64,000 nucleotides of DNA from Arthrobacter glacialis (GCF_002909445.1 NZ_PPXC01000014.1:1-64000), one strand, 5' to 3'. Counted from the first letter of the stretch, positions 53,107-63,475 are shown. Notes: generated by a model not told the origin, from the sequence alone. Numbers and translations: made by a program.

Positions 53107-55995
53107 ATGGCCCAGTTGCACAACTCGTCAACCGATCCGCAGCGCCCCGACTTGTCGCGTTTGATAGTCAAGGGCGCCCGCGAGCACAATCTGCGCAACG
53201 TTGACCTTGACCTGCCCCGTGACGCCATGATCGTGTTCACGGGATTGTCTGGTTCGGGGAAGTCCTCCCTAGCCTTTGACACCATCTTCGCCGAAGGCCA
53301 GCGCCGCTATGTGGAATCCCTCTCCGCCTATGCCCGGCAGTTCCTGGGCCAGGTGGACAAGCCTGATGTTGACTTCATTGAGGGCCTGTCCCCGGCGGTT
53401 TCCATTGACCAGAAGTCCACCAGCAAGAACCCCCGCTCCACGGTGGGCACCATAACCGAGATTTATGACTACATGCGCCTGCTGTGGGCCAGGGTGGGAA
53501 CTCCCCATTGCCCCACCTGCGGCGAGCCCATTGCCAAGCAGACCCCGCAGCAAATCGTGGACCAGCTGCTGGAGATGCCTGAGGGCACCCGCTTCCAGAT
53601 CCTGGCCCCCGTGGTCCGCGACCGCAAGGGCGAGTTTGTTGAACTGTTCAAGGAACTCACTGCCAAGGGCTATTCCCGCGCCAAGGTGGACGGTGAGCAG
53701 ATTCAGCTCAGCGATCCACCCAAGCTGAAGAAGACGTTCAAGCACACCATTGAAGTAGTGGTGGACCGGCTCGTGGTCAAGGACGGCATCCAGCAGCGCC
53801 TCACCGACTCCGTCGAAACAGCCCTGGGGCTGGCTGACGGCCGCGTGCTGGCCGAGCTGGTTGACCTGCCGGAGCAGGATTCCGGACGTATCCGCTCCTT
53901 CTCCGAGAACTTGGCCTGCCCCAACGAGCACCCGCTGGCCATTGACGAGATTGAGCCGCGCTCCTTCTCCTTCAACAACCCCTTCGGGGCCTGCAGCGCT
54001 TGTAGCGGTATTGGCACCAAGCTTGAAGTTGATGAAGAGCTCGTCATCCCCAACCCGTTCCTCTCGCTGCGTGAGGGCGCCATTGCCCCGTGGTCGCTGG
54101 GCACCGCCACCACTGAGTACTGGAACCGCCTCCTGGAAGGGTTGTCGGCCGAACTCGACTTCGACCTTGACACCCCGTGGAACAAGCTGGACACCCCAGT
54201 GCGCACGGCCATCCTGTACGGCAAGGACCACAAGGTGGTGGTGCAGTACAAGAACCGTTTTGGCCGCGAACGCAAGTACAGCACAGGCTTTGAAGGCGCC
54301 GTGCAGTACATCCAGCGCAAGCACATCGAGACGGAATCGGACTCCGCCCGTGACCGTTACGAAGAATACATGCGCCAGATTCCGTGTCCCGCGTGTGGGG
54401 GAGCCCGGCTTAACCCGGCCTCACTGTCTGTGCTGATCAACGGCAAGTCCATTTCCGCTGTTGCCGCCCTGTCTATGCGCGACTGCTTCGACTTCCTCTC
54501 CAACCTGGTGCTGACGGGGCGCGAAGCCCAGATTGCCAGTCAGGTCCTGAAGGAGATCCAGGCCCGCCTGCGGTTCCTGCTCGACGTCGGACTTGAGTAC
54601 CTGAACCTGGAACGCGCCTCGGCCACCCTCTCCGGCGGCGAAGCCCAGCGTATTCGCCTGGCCACGCAGATCGGCTCCGGCCTGGTGGGCGTGCTGTACG
54701 TGCTTGATGAGCCGTCCATCGGTCTGCACCAGCGGGACAACCGCCGCCTGATTGAAACGCTCACCCGCCTGCGCGATCTTGGCAACACCCTCATTGTGGT
54801 CGAACACGATGAAGACACCATCAAGGAAGCCGACTGGATTGTGGACATTGGCCCCGGCGCCGGTGAGCACGGCGGCGAAGTGGTGCACTCAGGATCCTTG
54901 GAGGACTTGCTGGCCAACACCCGCTCCCTGACGGGCGACTACCTGTCCGGGCGCAAGTCCATCGCCATGCCGGCCACCCGGCGCAAGTACGACAAAAAGC
55001 GTGAACTCACGGTGGTCGGGGCCAAGGAGAACAACCTCCAAAACGTTGACGTGAAGTTCCCGCTGGGCGTGTTGACGGCCGTGACCGGCGTCAGCGGCTC
55101 CGGCAAGTCCACCCTGGTCAACGAGATCCTGTACAAGGTGCTGGCGAACAAGCTCAACGGCGCCAAGCAGGTTGCCGGCCGCCACCTGCGCGTGGATGGT
55201 TTGGAGCACCTGGACAAGGTGGTGCACGTGGACCAGAGCCCCATTGGTCGCACGCCGCGCTCCAACCCGGCCACTTACACGGGCGTTTTTGACAACATTC
55301 GGAAACTTTTTGCCGAGACCAACGAATCAAAAATGCGCGGCTACCAGCCGGGGCGTTTCTCCTTCAACGTCAAGGGCGGGCGCTGCGAGGCGTGCACCGG
55401 TGACGGCACGCTGAAGATTGAAATGAACTTCCTGCCGGATGTTTACGTGCCGTGCGAGGTCTGCCACGGAGCCCGCTACAACCGCGAAACCCTGGAAGTC
55501 CACTACAAGGGCAAGTCCATTGCCGACGTGCTGAACATGCCCATCGAGGAAGGCGCCGACTTCTTCGCAGCCTTCACCCCCATTGCCCGGCACCTGCGCA
55601 CGCTGGTCGACGTCGGACTCGGCTACGTGCGCTTGGGGCAGGCCTCCACCACCTTGTCCGGTGGTGAGGCGCAGCGCGTCAAGCTCGCCGCCGAACTGCA
55701 GAAGCGCTCCAACGGGCGCAGCATTTACGTCCTGGACGAGCCCACCACGGGCCTGCACTTTGAGGACATTCGCAAGCTGCTGTTGGTGCTGCAGGGGCTC
55801 GTGGACAAGGGCAACACCGTCATCGTCATTGAGCACAACCTTGATGTGATCAAGAGTGCTGACTGGATTGTGGACTTGGGGCCCGACGGCGGCACCGGTG
55901 GCGGCCAGGTGATTGCCACGGGAACCCCGGAGAAGGTGGCCAAGAGTGAACAAAGTTACACCGCCACGTTCCTGCGCGAAGCCCTGAACGTCTAG
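53107..55995 (+). CDS. uvrA: Excinuclease ABC subunit UvrA
   Basis: Tandem ABC ATPase of 962 aa. First site GLSGSGKSS (46-54), second GVSGSGKST near 660; zinc modules CPTCGE..., [17 protein letters not shown]...CSACSG and [12 protein letters not shown]...PCEVCHG; signatures [12 protein letters not shown] and [12 protein letters not shown]. It scans DNA for lesions and loads UvrB. The ATG at 53107 with GAAGGA upstream is preferred; an in-frame ATG at 53038 near the transcription start would add 23 residues. SOS control is inferred from the box at 53006. Confidence 0.97.
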   Translation: MAQLHNSSTDPQRPDLSRLIVKGAREHNLRNVDLDLPRDAMIVFTGLSGSGKSSLAFDTIFAEGQRRYVESLSAYARQFLGQVDKPDVDFIEGLSPAVSIDQKSTSKNPRSTVGTITEIYDYMRLLWARVGTPHCPTCGEPIAKQTPQQIVDQLLEMPEGTRFQILAPVVRDRKGEFVELFKELTAKGYSRAKVDGEQIQLSDPPKLKKTFKHTIEVVVDRLVVKDGIQQRLTDSVETALGLADGRVLAELVDLPEQDSGRIRSFSENLACPNEHPLAIDEIEPRSFSFNNPFGACSACSGIGTKLEVDEELVIPNPFLSLREGAIAPWSLGTATTEYWNRLLEGLSAELDFDLDTPWNKLDTPVRTAILYGKDHKVVVQYKNRFGRERKYSTGFEGAVQYIQRKHIETESDSARDRYEEYMRQIPCPACGGARLNPASLSVLINGKSISAVAALSMRDCFDFLSNLVLTGREAQIASQVLKEIQARLRFLLDVGLEYLNLERASATLSGGEAQRIRLATQIGSGLVGVLYVLDEPSIGLHQRDNRRLIETLTRLRDLGNTLIVVEHDEDTIKEADWIVDIGPGAGEHGGEVVHSGSLEDLLANTRSLTGDYLSGRKSIAMPATRRKYDKKRELTVVGAKENNLQNVDVKFPLGVLTAVTGVSGSGKSTLVNEILYKVLANKLNGAKQVAGRHLRVDGLEHLDKVVHVDQSPIGRTPRSNPATYTGVFDNIRKLFAETNESKMRGYQPGRFSFNVKGGRCEACTGDGTLKIEMNFLPDVYVPCEVCHGARYNRETLEVHYKGKSIADVLNMPIEEGADFFAAFTPIARHLRTLVDVGLGYVRLGQASTTLSGGEAQRVKLAAELQKRSNGRSIYVLDEPTTGLHFEDIRKLLLVLQGLVDKGNTVIVIEHNLDVIKSADWIVDLGPDGGTGGGQVIATGTPEKVAKSEQSYTATFLREALNV

Positions 55996-56014
55996 CCCCG
56001 TCACCCCTTCCCAA

Positions 56015-56081
56015 CTGTGACGCAGTTGTTGCTCCAAAATCGCCTCAGAAAGCGCTTTCCACCGCAACAACTGCGTCACAG
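56015..56081. repeat. 18-bp-arm palindrome downstream of uvrA, with internal GAAAGCGCTTTC
   Basis: Arms CTGTGACGCAGTTGTTGC / GCAACAACTGCGTCACAG are perfect; pairing extends 8 bp further outward with one mismatch. The 31-nt interior contains GAAAGCGCTTTC (56048-56059), identical to the core of the LacI-type operator at 16139. The element lies between uvrA and the HAD gene. Confidence 0.85.
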
Positions 56082-56178
56082 ATGGGAGGGCGGGGGCTGG
56101 GTGGCTGTTGAATTCTTCGCTCAAGATATGCCTGCCGGTGCATGGATGAGTTGGTAGTGGGGCATGTCGTGAGAAACT

Positions 56179-56940
56179 ATGGACGTGAATATCGCCGCTC
56201 CGCCCGTCAATCGTGGCAAAACTGCCACCGCAGTCCTTTTCGACCTCGATGGGACCCTTGTTGACCCGGCCGGAGGGATCACCCAAGGCATTGAATATGC
56301 CCTGAGGACCATGGACTTGCCCAGTCCCGGACTGGACGCCCTCAATGCGATGGTCGGGCCCAAGCTCGCTGACGCGCTGGTCACTTTTGCCGGTGTACCG
56401 CTGGACACCGTGCCGGCGGTTATTGCCGCATACAGGGTTTGGTATGGCCGTCAGGGTATGGCCATGTCTGTGCTGTATCCGGGCATCAAGGATCTGCTGA
56501 CTCAGCTGAAAGCGGCAGGGGTTCCACTGGCTGTTGCCACACAGAAGCCCGAACCACTGGCCAAGAAACTGTTGGCACTGCATGAGATTGACCAGTTGTT
56601 TACCGTGATCAAGGGCTCTCACGCGGACGAGACCCTGATGCCCGGTGCGCCTGGCTACCGTGCAGGGAAGAGCGAGATCATTGCTGCCGCATTGACTGAA
56701 CTCTCAGAACTGGGCGATCTTGCAGATGGCGCCGGGTCCGCCGCAGTCATGGTGGGGGACAGGCACCAGGATGTGCGCGGTGCCCAAGATAACGGCCTTG
56801 ACTGCATTGGCGTCTCGTGGGGCTTTGCCGCCGACGGCGAGCTGGCGGCGGCAGGCGTGACCGCCGTCGTGCACTCTGCAGACGAACTTGCCCAAGAATT
56901 GACTCAGACTTTCTTGGAGGCTCGCGATGGTGCTCTATGA
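56179..56940 (+). CDS. HAD-family hydrolase (phosphoglycolate phosphatase-like)
   Basis: Phosphatase of 253 aa with the HAD motifs LFDLDGTLVDP (nucleophile Asp22 and acid/base Asp24), ATQKPE and MVGDRHQDVRGAQDNG. A helical cap of PGP type lies between motif I and II. Substrate could be phosphoglycolate or another small phosphate monoester. It overlaps the PlsC-like gene by 14 nt, so the two are probably co-expressed. Confidence 0.85.
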   Translation: MDVNIAAPPVNRGKTATAVLFDLDGTLVDPAGGITQGIEYALRTMDLPSPGLDALNAMVGPKLADALVTFAGVPLDTVPAVIAAYRVWYGRQGMAMSVLYPGIKDLLTQLKAAGVPLAVATQKPEPLAKKLLALHEIDQLFTVIKGSHADETLMPGAPGYRAGKSEIIAAALTELSELGDLADGAGSAAVMVGDRHQDVRGAQDNGLDCIGVSWGFAADGELAAAGVTAVVHSADELAQELTQTFLEARDGAL

Positions 56941-57595
56941 CATGACCCGTGGGCTGACACGCGGAACCATCAGCGCACTGTGCCGGCCTACCGTTGAAGG
57001 TCTGGAGAATGTGCCCACCGACGGGCCGTTCATCGTGGCGCCCAACCATCTGTCCTTCTTTGACTCGGTCATTGTGCAGGCGCTGACGCCCCGGCCGGTT
57101 TCCTTCTTCGCCAAGGCCGAATACTTCAACGGCAAGGGCATCAGGGGAAAACTGATGAAGTCATTCTTCGAGTCGGTGAACTCCATCCCGGTGGAACGCG
57201 GCGAACAGGCTGCCAGCGTTCAGGCCTTGAAGACGCTGCTGGAGATTCTGGGCCGCAATGAGGGCGTGGGCATTTATCCCGAGGGCACACGCTCACGTGA
57301 TGGAGTTCTGTACCGCGGCCGCACCGGCGTAGGCTGGCTGGCCCTGACAACGGGCGCCCCAGTGGTCCCCGTAGGCATTATTGGCACCGAAAAGTTGCAG
57401 CCAGCCGGTGGGAAGGGCTTCCGGCCGGCAAAGTTCACGCTGCGCTTCGGCAAGCCGCTGTACTTTGAAAAAACGGGCCCGGACCATTCCCTGCCCGCCA
57501 GGCGGCACGTCACTGACACCATCATGGATGCCATTGCCGAACTCACTGGCCAGGAGCGCAGCGCCAAATACAACCAGAGCCCCAGCATCGAATAG
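56927..57595 (+). CDS. 1-acyl-sn-glycerol-3-phosphate acyltransferase (PlsC family)
   Basis: Protein of 222 aa with the acyltransferase motifs NHLSFFD (NHx4D), FESVNSIPVERG, YPEGTRSRDG and PVVPVGIIG. It transfers an acyl chain to lysophosphatidate or a related acceptor at the membrane. GGAGG lies 6 nt before the ATG, inside the HAD gene. Confidence 0.88.
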   Translation: MVLYDMTRGLTRGTISALCRPTVEGLENVPTDGPFIVAPNHLSFFDSVIVQALTPRPVSFFAKAEYFNGKGIRGKLMKSFFESVNSIPVERGEQAASVQALKTLLEILGRNEGVGIYPEGTRSRDGVLYRGRTGVGWLALTTGAPVVPVGIIGTEKLQPAGGKGFRPAKFTLRFGKPLYFEKTGPDHSLPARRHVTDTIMDAIAELTGQERSAKYNQSPSIE

Positions 57596-57662
57596 GCCCC
57601 ACCCGCGTCCGCCCACAGCGTGCAAGCCCGCTGAACGTCGCCCCGGACGCACGGGCCCACCC

Positions 57663-57668
57663 TAGAAT
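57663..57668 (+). promoter_or_regulatory. -10 element of a leaderless promoter for uvrC
   Basis: TAGAAT is followed by 6 nt (gatgat) and the GTG at 57675. No LexA-type box is seen nearby. Confidence 0.5.
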
Positions 57669-57674
57669 GATGAT

Positions 57675-59657
57675 GTGGCAGATCCAGCAAGTTACCGGCC
57701 CAAGCCCGGCGAAATTCCTACGGACCCAGGTGTTTACCGTTTCCGTGATGAACACGGACGCATTATTTATGTGGGCAAGGCCAAGAACCTCCGATCCCGG
57801 CTGAATTCATACTTCGCCAATCCGGCCACCTTGCTGCCCAAAACCCATGCCATGGTTCATCATGCGGCAAGTGTGCAATGGACCATTGTGGGCAGCGAGC
57901 TGGAAGCGCTGCAGCTGGAATATACGTGGATCAAGGAATTCGCGCCCCGGTACAACCTTGCGTTCAGGGACGACAAAACGTACCCGTATCTCGCCGTCTC
58001 CATGAGTGAGAAGTTTCCCCGCGTCCAGGTGATGCGCGGTGAACGGCGCAAGGGCACCAAATACTTTGGCCCGTACACAGCCGGTGCCATCCGCGAAACC
58101 ATGGACACCCTGCTGCGGGTGTTTCCCGTGCGCAGCTGCAGCACGGGCGTGTTGCGCCGCGCCGAACGCAGCGGCCGCCCCTGCCTGCTGGGCTACATCG
58201 ACAAATGCGCTGCCCCGTGCGTGGGCCGTATCAGCATCGAAGACCACAAGGCCCTGGCCCAGGATTTCTGTGACTTTATGGGCGGGGAAGCCAAACGTTT
58301 CATCGGCACCCTGGAGAAGCGCATGTCAGCCGCCGTGGCTGAGCTGGACTACGAACAGGCCGCCAGGGTGCGCGATGACATCATTGCGCTGCGCAAAGTC
58401 TTTGAACGCAACGCAGTGGTCCTGACCGAAGACACCAACGCGGACATTTTTGCTGTGGAGCAGGATGACCTTGAAGCTGCAGTGCAGGTCTTCTTTGTCC
58501 GCGGCGGGCGCATCCGCGGCCAGCGAGGCTGGGTGGTGGAGAAGGTCGAGGACGCCTCCAACGCCGAGCTGTGGGAGCACCTGATGCAGCAGGTCTATGG
58601 CGGAGAGGAACAGCAGCAGGACGCCATCCCGCGCCAGATCCTTGTCCCCGAGCTGCCTGCCAACCATGAATACCTGGCCCAGTGGCTGGGTGAGCTGCGC
58701 CAAGGCAAGGTCTCCATCAAGGTGCCCCAGCGGGGCGAGAAGGCTGCGTTGATGGACACTGTCCAGATCAATGCCCGCCAGGCCATGGCCCTGCACAAGT
58801 CACGCCGGGCAGGGGATCTGACAACGCGCTCACTGGCGCTTCAGGAACTCCAGGAGGCCCTGGATTTGCCCATGCCGCTGCTGCGCATTGAATGCTTCGA
58901 CATCTCCCATGTCCAAGGCACCAATGTGGTGGCCTCCATGGTGGTGGTGGAGGACGGCATCGCCAAGAAGAGCGAATACCGCAAGTTCGCGATTACGGGT
59001 GAAGCCGCCATCGACGACACCGCGTCGATGTATGACGTCATCACCCGCCGCTTCCGCAACTACCTCGCGGAGAAGGAGACGCGCGCCCAGGGCACCCTCG
59101 CCAGCGGTGAGCTTGTGGCCGGAGGTGCTGAGGACACCGTTGAGGCGCCCAAGTCCAAGTTCGCCTACCCGCCCAACCTGGTGGTGGTCGACGGCGGCAT
59201 ACCCCAAGTTAACGCTGCGGCGCGGGCATTGGCCGACCTGGGCATCACCGACGTTGCCGTAATTGGCCTGGCCAAACGCCTCGAGGAGGTATGGGTGCCC
59301 GAAAGTGACTTCCCGGTCATCTTGCCGCGTTCCTCGGAGGGCTTGTATCTGCTGCAGCGGATCCGTGATGAGGCCCATAGATTTGCCATCACTTTCCACC
59401 GGGCAAAACGCGGGAAGGCCATGGTGGCCTCAGTCCTGGATACCGTGCCGGGGCTTGGTGCCGCCAAACAGAAAACGCTGCTGGCCCACTTTGGTTCACT
59501 CAAGAAGGTCCGTGCCGCCACGGTGGAGGAATTGGCGCAGGCCAAGGGTGTGGGGCCCGTGCTGGCGCAAGCCATCCATGACACCGTGAACGCCAGCGAC
59601 CAGAACCTGACGCCCGCACCAGCAATCAACATGACCACCGGCGAAATACTCGACTAG
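57675..59657 (+). CDS. uvrC: Excinuclease ABC subunit UvrC
   Basis: Protein of 660 aa: GIY-YIG domain (GVYRFRDEHGRIIYVGKAKNLRSRL, about 19-42), UVR domain (EKRMSAAVAELDYEQAARVRDDI), RNase H-like endonuclease core (RIECFDISHVQGTNVVASMVVVEDG; VVVDGGIPQV) and C-terminal helix-hairpin-helix (VPGLGAAKQKTLLAHFGSLKKVRAA). Acidic residues of the RNase H core are visible. It makes the 3' and 5' cuts around the lesion. The GTG start agrees with the -10 box 6 nt upstream. Confidence 0.97.
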   Translation: MADPASYRPKPGEIPTDPGVYRFRDEHGRIIYVGKAKNLRSRLNSYFANPATLLPKTHAMVHHAASVQWTIVGSELEALQLEYTWIKEFAPRYNLAFRDDKTYPYLAVSMSEKFPRVQVMRGERRKGTKYFGPYTAGAIRETMDTLLRVFPVRSCSTGVLRRAERSGRPCLLGYIDKCAAPCVGRISIEDHKALAQDFCDFMGGEAKRFIGTLEKRMSAAVAELDYEQAARVRDDIIALRKVFERNAVVLTEDTNADIFAVEQDDLEAAVQVFFVRGGRIRGQRGWVVEKVEDASNAELWEHLMQQVYGGEEQQQDAIPRQILVPELPANHEYLAQWLGELRQGKVSIKVPQRGEKAALMDTVQINARQAMALHKSRRAGDLTTRSLALQELQEALDLPMPLLRIECFDISHVQGTNVVASMVVVEDGIAKKSEYRKFAITGEAAIDDTASMYDVITRRFRNYLAEKETRAQGTLASGELVAGGAEDTVEAPKSKFAYPPNLVVVDGGIPQVNAAARALADLGITDVAVIGLAKRLEEVWVPESDFPVILPRSSEGLYLLQRIRDEAHRFAITFHRAKRGKAMVASVLDTVPGLGAAKQKTLLAHFGSLKKVRAATVEELAQAKGVGPVLAQAIHDTVNASDQNLTPAPAINMTTGEILD

Positions 59658-59793
59658 CGAACGCGCCTGGCGGCCTCCTCCCGGAAAGCCGCTTCGCGCC
59701 TTTCCGGGTCCCTCGGAGGATAGGCTTAGTCTGTAGCCGTGGCTGGGCGGCGGAACCCTTGGGTTTCACACAAATAATTGACAGGGAAACGTA

Positions 59794-60717
59794 ATGAACC
59801 AAGAGCAAGACACGACCGGCAGCGGCGAGGAATCCTTGACGGCGGTTAAACCGGTTGAAGCCGAACTGTTGGTGGTAACGGGCATGTCCGGCGCCGGCCG
59901 CAGCACCGCTGCCAACGCCCTGGAAGACCATGGCTGGTACGTCATCGAGAACTTGCCACCGCAGATGCTGGGCACGCTGGCGGAGCTGGTCTCACGCATG
60001 CCGGCAGCGCTGCCCAAGCTGGCCGTCGTCGTCGATGTCCGCGGCAAGGCTCTCTTTGCAGACATTCGCGAATCACTCAACGCACTCTCATCCGCCGGCG
60101 TGAGCTACCGGGTGCTGTTCCTGGACGCCAGTGACGACACGCTGGTGCGGCGCTTCGAGCAGGGCCGGCGCCCCCACCCCTTGCAGGAGGACGGCCGGAT
60201 CCTCGATGGCATCGCCGCCGAGCGCCTGCTGCTCGCGGAAATGAAGAACCAGGCGGAGATGATCCTGGACACCTCCGTCATGAACGTGCATGAGCTGGCC
60301 TCTGCCGTCACGGAGCTGTTTTCCGAGTCGGGTCCGGTGGTTTTGAGCCTGACGGTCATGAGCTTCGGGTTCAAGTACGGCCTGCCCGTGGACGCCAACT
60401 ACGTGGCGGATGTCCGTTTCATTCCCAACCCGCACTGGATCCCGCAGCTGCGCCCGCTGACCGGCCAGGACGAGGCCGTCAGCAACTTTGTGCTCAACGA
60501 CAACGGCGCAGCCGACTTTGTGGACAGGTACGTGCACGCCCTGGAACCAGTCTTTGAGGGCTACCGCCGCGAGAACAAGCACTACGCAACCATTGCGGTT
60601 GGCTGCACAGGCGGCAAGCACCGTTCTGTGGCTGTTGCCATTGAACTTGCCAAGCGCCTGAGCCAATTGCCGCGCGTCACCACAAGTATTCGGCACCGCG
60701 ATTTGGGCCGGGAGTAA
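59794..60717 (+). CDS. rapZ: RNase adapter protein RapZ (P-loop nucleotide-binding)
   Basis: Protein of 307 aa: Walker A-like [10 protein letters not shown] (with Arg where P-loop Lys usually stands in many actinobacteria), [26 protein letters not shown] and CTGGKHRSV. In enterobacteria RapZ senses glucosamine-6-P for GlmZ control; the role in actinobacteria is different and poorly known. It is followed after 2 nt by yvcK, part of the conserved rapZ-yvcK-whiA set. Confidence 0.94.
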   Translation: MNQEQDTTGSGEESLTAVKPVEAELLVVTGMSGAGRSTAANALEDHGWYVIENLPPQMLGTLAELVSRMPAALPKLAVVVDVRGKALFADIRESLNALSSAGVSYRVLFLDASDDTLVRRFEQGRRPHPLQEDGRILDGIAAERLLLAEMKNQAEMILDTSVMNVHELASAVTELFSESGPVVLSLTVMSFGFKYGLPVDANYVADVRFIPNPHWIPQLRPLTGQDEAVSNFVLNDNGAADFVDRYVHALEPVFEGYRRENKHYATIAVGCTGGKHRSVAVAIELAKRLSQLPRVTTSIRHRDLGRE

Positions 60718-60719
60718 GC

Positions 60720-61715
60720 GTGTACACAGGAATTCTGCCTATTGTGCCGTCCGCTGCGAAACTGCCCACCCTGAACACCGGAGCCAAGGTGGCAGCCCTG
60801 GGCGGCGGGCACGGACTGGCCGCATCACTCTCCGCGCTGCGCCTGGTTACGGGCAATGTTACCGCCGTCGTCACAGTAGCTGACGACGGCGGCTCCTCCG
60901 GCCGCCTACGCGAAGAGTTGGGTGTCCTCCCGCCGGGAGACTTGCGCATGGCCCTGTCGGCGCTGTGCGACGACACTGACTGGGGCAGGACCTGGCGCGA
61001 TGTCATGCAGCACAGATTCACCTCGCGTGAGGGAGTTACCGGATCCCTGGACAACCACGCCCTGGGCAACTTGCTGATTGTGACCCTGTGGGAACTGCTC
61101 GGCGACCCCGTGGCCGGCCTGCGCTGGGCCGGGGCCCTGCTGGGTGCCCGCGGCGAAGTGCTGCCCATGGCCAGCGTGCCCCTGACCATCGAGGGCTTGG
61201 TGAAGGTTCCCGGTTTGCCCGGCCGCCTCATCCGCGGCCAGTCCCTGCTGGCCAAGGCAGGGGAGGTGGAGGAGGTGCGCCTGCTGCCCGTTGACGCGCC
61301 CGCCTGCACGGAAGCCGTGACGGCCATTCAGGACGCAGACTGGGTGGTTCTGGGGCCCGGCTCCTGGTACACCTCGGTGCTGCCGCACTTGTTGCTGCCA
61401 CAGATGCGTGAAGCCCTGTGCACCACCAAGGCCAAGCGCCTGCTCACCATGAACCTGGACGTCAACGATGCAGAGGCCGATGGCATGAATGCGGCGGACC
61501 ACTTGCACGTCATTTCACGGTACGCACCGGAGTTCAATGTTGACGTGGTGCTGGCGGATCCCTCATCCATTGGCGATGTTGGCGAATTCACACAAGCGGC
61601 CGCAATGATCGGTGCCGAGGTGGTGTTCGGTAAGGTGGGGAGTTCCGGTGGCAACGCTGTCCACGATCCGCTACGGTTGGCAGCTGCGTACCGCGATATC
61701 TTTGGGGGTCATTAA
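60720..61715 (+). CDS. yvcK: YvcK/CofD-like UDP-GlcNAc-binding protein
   Basis: Protein of 331 aa: GGGHGLAASLSALR, VVTVADDGGSSGRLREELGVLPPGD, NHALGNLLIV, LGPGSWYTSVLPHLL and KRLLTMNLDVN. YvcK/CuvA-type proteins (gluconeogenesis factor) bind UDP-sugars and connect carbon source with cell-wall synthesis. The GTG start has GGGAG 5 nt upstream, in the rapZ stop region. Its stop overlaps a short uORF before whiA. Confidence 0.93.
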   Translation: MYTGILPIVPSAAKLPTLNTGAKVAALGGGHGLAASLSALRLVTGNVTAVVTVADDGGSSGRLREELGVLPPGDLRMALSALCDDTDWGRTWRDVMQHRFTSREGVTGSLDNHALGNLLIVTLWELLGDPVAGLRWAGALLGARGEVLPMASVPLTIEGLVKVPGLPGRLIRGQSLLAKAGEVEEVRLLPVDAPACTEAVTAIQDADWVVLGPGSWYTSVLPHLLLPQMREALCTTKAKRLLTMNLDVNDAEADGMNAADHLHVISRYAPEFNVDVVLADPSSIGDVGEFTQAAAMIGAEVVFGKVGSSGGNAVHDPLRLAAAYRDIFGGH

Positions 61716-61740
61716 TGAACGTGAAAGTAGAGGCTGAATC

Positions 61741-62721
61741 ATGGCGCTAACTGCGGCAGTAAAAGAAGAATTGTCTCGGCTTGACGTCAAGAAATCCTCC
61801 GTCCGCAAGGCCGAGGTTTCCACGCTTTTGAGGTTTGCCGGCGGGCTGCACATCATCTCCGGCAAAATTGTCATCGAAGCCGAGGTGGACACCGCGGCAA
61901 CCGCCAGGCGCTTGCGCCTTGCCATCGCCGAAATGTACGGCCACCAAAGCGAGATCATTGTTGTCTCCGGTGGCGGGCTGCGCCGAGGCAACCGCTACGT
62001 GGTGCGGGTGGTGCGCGACGGCGAAGCCCTGGCCCGCCAAAGCGGGTTGTTGGACGCCCGCGGCCGGCCAGTCCGGGGCCTGCCCTCTGTGGTTGTCAAC
62101 GGTTCCACCGCCGACGCCGAAGCCGTATGGCGTGGCGCCTTCCTGGCCCATGGCTCCCTGACCGAACCGGGCCGCTCATCGGCCCTGGAGGTCACCTGCC
62201 CGGGCCCCGAAGCCGCGCTGGCCCTCGTGGGGGCCGCGCGTCGTCTGGACATTGCGGCCAAGGCCCGCGACGTACGCGGCATTGACAGGGTTGTCATCCG
62301 GGACGGGGACACCATCGCCGCGCTCTTGGTCCGCATGGGCGCCCACGACACGTTCCTGGTATGGGAGGAGCGGCGCATGCGCAAGGAAGTTCGCGCCACA
62401 GCCAATCGTCTGGCCAACTTTGACGATGCAAATCTGCGGCGTTCAGCCCAGGCCGCAGTGGCAGCGGGCGCACGGGTGGAGCGAGCCCTGGAGATTTTGG
62501 GCGACGACGTCCCGGATCATCTGAAGTACGCCGGCGCCCTGCGTGTGGCCCACAAGCAGGCCAGTTTGGATGAACTGGGCAGGTTGGCTGACCCGCCCCT
62601 GACCAAGGACGCCATCGCCGGGCGCATTCGCCGCCTGCTGGCCATGGCGGATAAAAAAGCCAAAGATTTAGGCATTCCCGGTACTGAGTCCAATGTCACT
62701 TTCGACATGCTCGATACCTAA
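61741..62721 (+). CDS. whiA: DNA-binding protein WhiA
   Basis: Protein of 326 aa: N-terminal homing-endonuclease-like (LAGLIDADG-type) region ([25 protein letters not shown]) and a C-terminal helix-turn-helix ([33 protein letters not shown]), the standard WhiA pair. In Streptomyces WhiA controls sporulation genes with WhiB; in Arthrobacter-like rods it likely affects cell division. The start has AGAGG 7 nt upstream. Confidence 0.95.
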   Translation: MALTAAVKEELSRLDVKKSSVRKAEVSTLLRFAGGLHIISGKIVIEAEVDTAATARRLRLAIAEMYGHQSEIIVVSGGGLRRGNRYVVRVVRDGEALARQSGLLDARGRPVRGLPSVVVNGSTADAEAVWRGAFLAHGSLTEPGRSSALEVTCPGPEAALALVGAARRLDIAAKARDVRGIDRVVIRDGDTIAALLVRMGAHDTFLVWEERRMRKEVRATANRLANFDDANLRRSAQAAVAAGARVERALEILGDDVPDHLKYAGALRVAHKQASLDELGRLADPPLTKDAIAGRIRRLLAMADKKAKDLGIPGTESNVTFDMLDT

Positions 62722-62828
62722 GCTGCCTAGTATGAAAGAGTAGAGGATGAGCCGCCTGTTCCAGACGGATTAACCTTGCTAGATATTTACGCTGGCAAAA
62801 CAAATAGAAGAATCGCAACGGAGGAACC

Positions 62829-63452
62829 GTGACTAAGTACACACTCCCAGAACTCAGCTATGACTATGCTGCCCTGGAGCCCAATATTTCCGCCCGCATC
62901 ATGGAACTGCACCACAGCAAGCACCACGCTGCCTATGTTGCAGGAGCCAACCTGGCTCTGGAACAGCTTGCCGAAGCTCGCGAGACCAACAACTTCGCCA
63001 ACGTCAACAGGTTCTCCAAGGACCTGGCATTCCACCTGGGTGGCCACACCAACCACTCCATCTTCTGGAACAACCTGTCCCCCGAGGGTGGCGACAAGCC
63101 CGAAGGCGAGTTGGCCGCAGCGATCGATGATGCGTTTGGTTCCTTCGACGCATTCCGCGCCCATTTCACCGCAGCAGCCATGGGCATCCAGGGCTCCGGC
63201 TGGGCGTTGCTGTCCTACGAAGGCCTCGGCGGCAACCTGCTGATCGAGCAGCTCTTCGACCAGCAGGGCAACATCCCCGTAGCCACCACCCCGCTGTTGA
63301 TGCTGGACATGTGGGAGCACGCCTTCTACCTGGACTACGTCAACGTCAAGGCTGACTACGTGAAGGCTTTCTGGAACATTGTGAACTGGGCGGATGTCTC
63401 CAAGCGCTTTGAGGCGGCCCGCAAGAACGCCACCGGCCTGATCCTGCCGTAG
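62829..63452 (+). CDS. sodA: Fe/Mn-family superoxide dismutase
   Basis: Protein of 207 aa with metal ligands His28 (ELHHSKHH), His76 ([10 protein letters not shown]), Asp160 and His164 (LDMWEHAFY). Residue 145 is Gln (LFDQQGNI), the position that is His in iron-type mycobacterial SodA and Gln in manganese-type ones, so manganese is likely. It converts superoxide to hydrogen peroxide and oxygen. The GTG start has GGAGGA 5 nt upstream. Two hairpins follow. Confidence 0.95.
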   Translation: MTKYTLPELSYDYAALEPNISARIMELHHSKHHAAYVAGANLALEQLAEARETNNFANVNRFSKDLAFHLGGHTNHSIFWNNLSPEGGDKPEGELAAAIDDAFGSFDAFRAHFTAAAMGIQGSGWALLSYEGLGGNLLIEQLFDQQGNIPVATTPLLMLDMWEHAFYLDYVNVKADYVKAFWNIVNWADVSKRFEAARKNATGLILP

Positions 63453-63475
63453 CTGCGTGAAAAACCTGGCCTAGC

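Noticed and set aside
53269-54324. 351-codon open frame antisense to uvrA
   Set aside because: Fully inside uvrA and without independent support.
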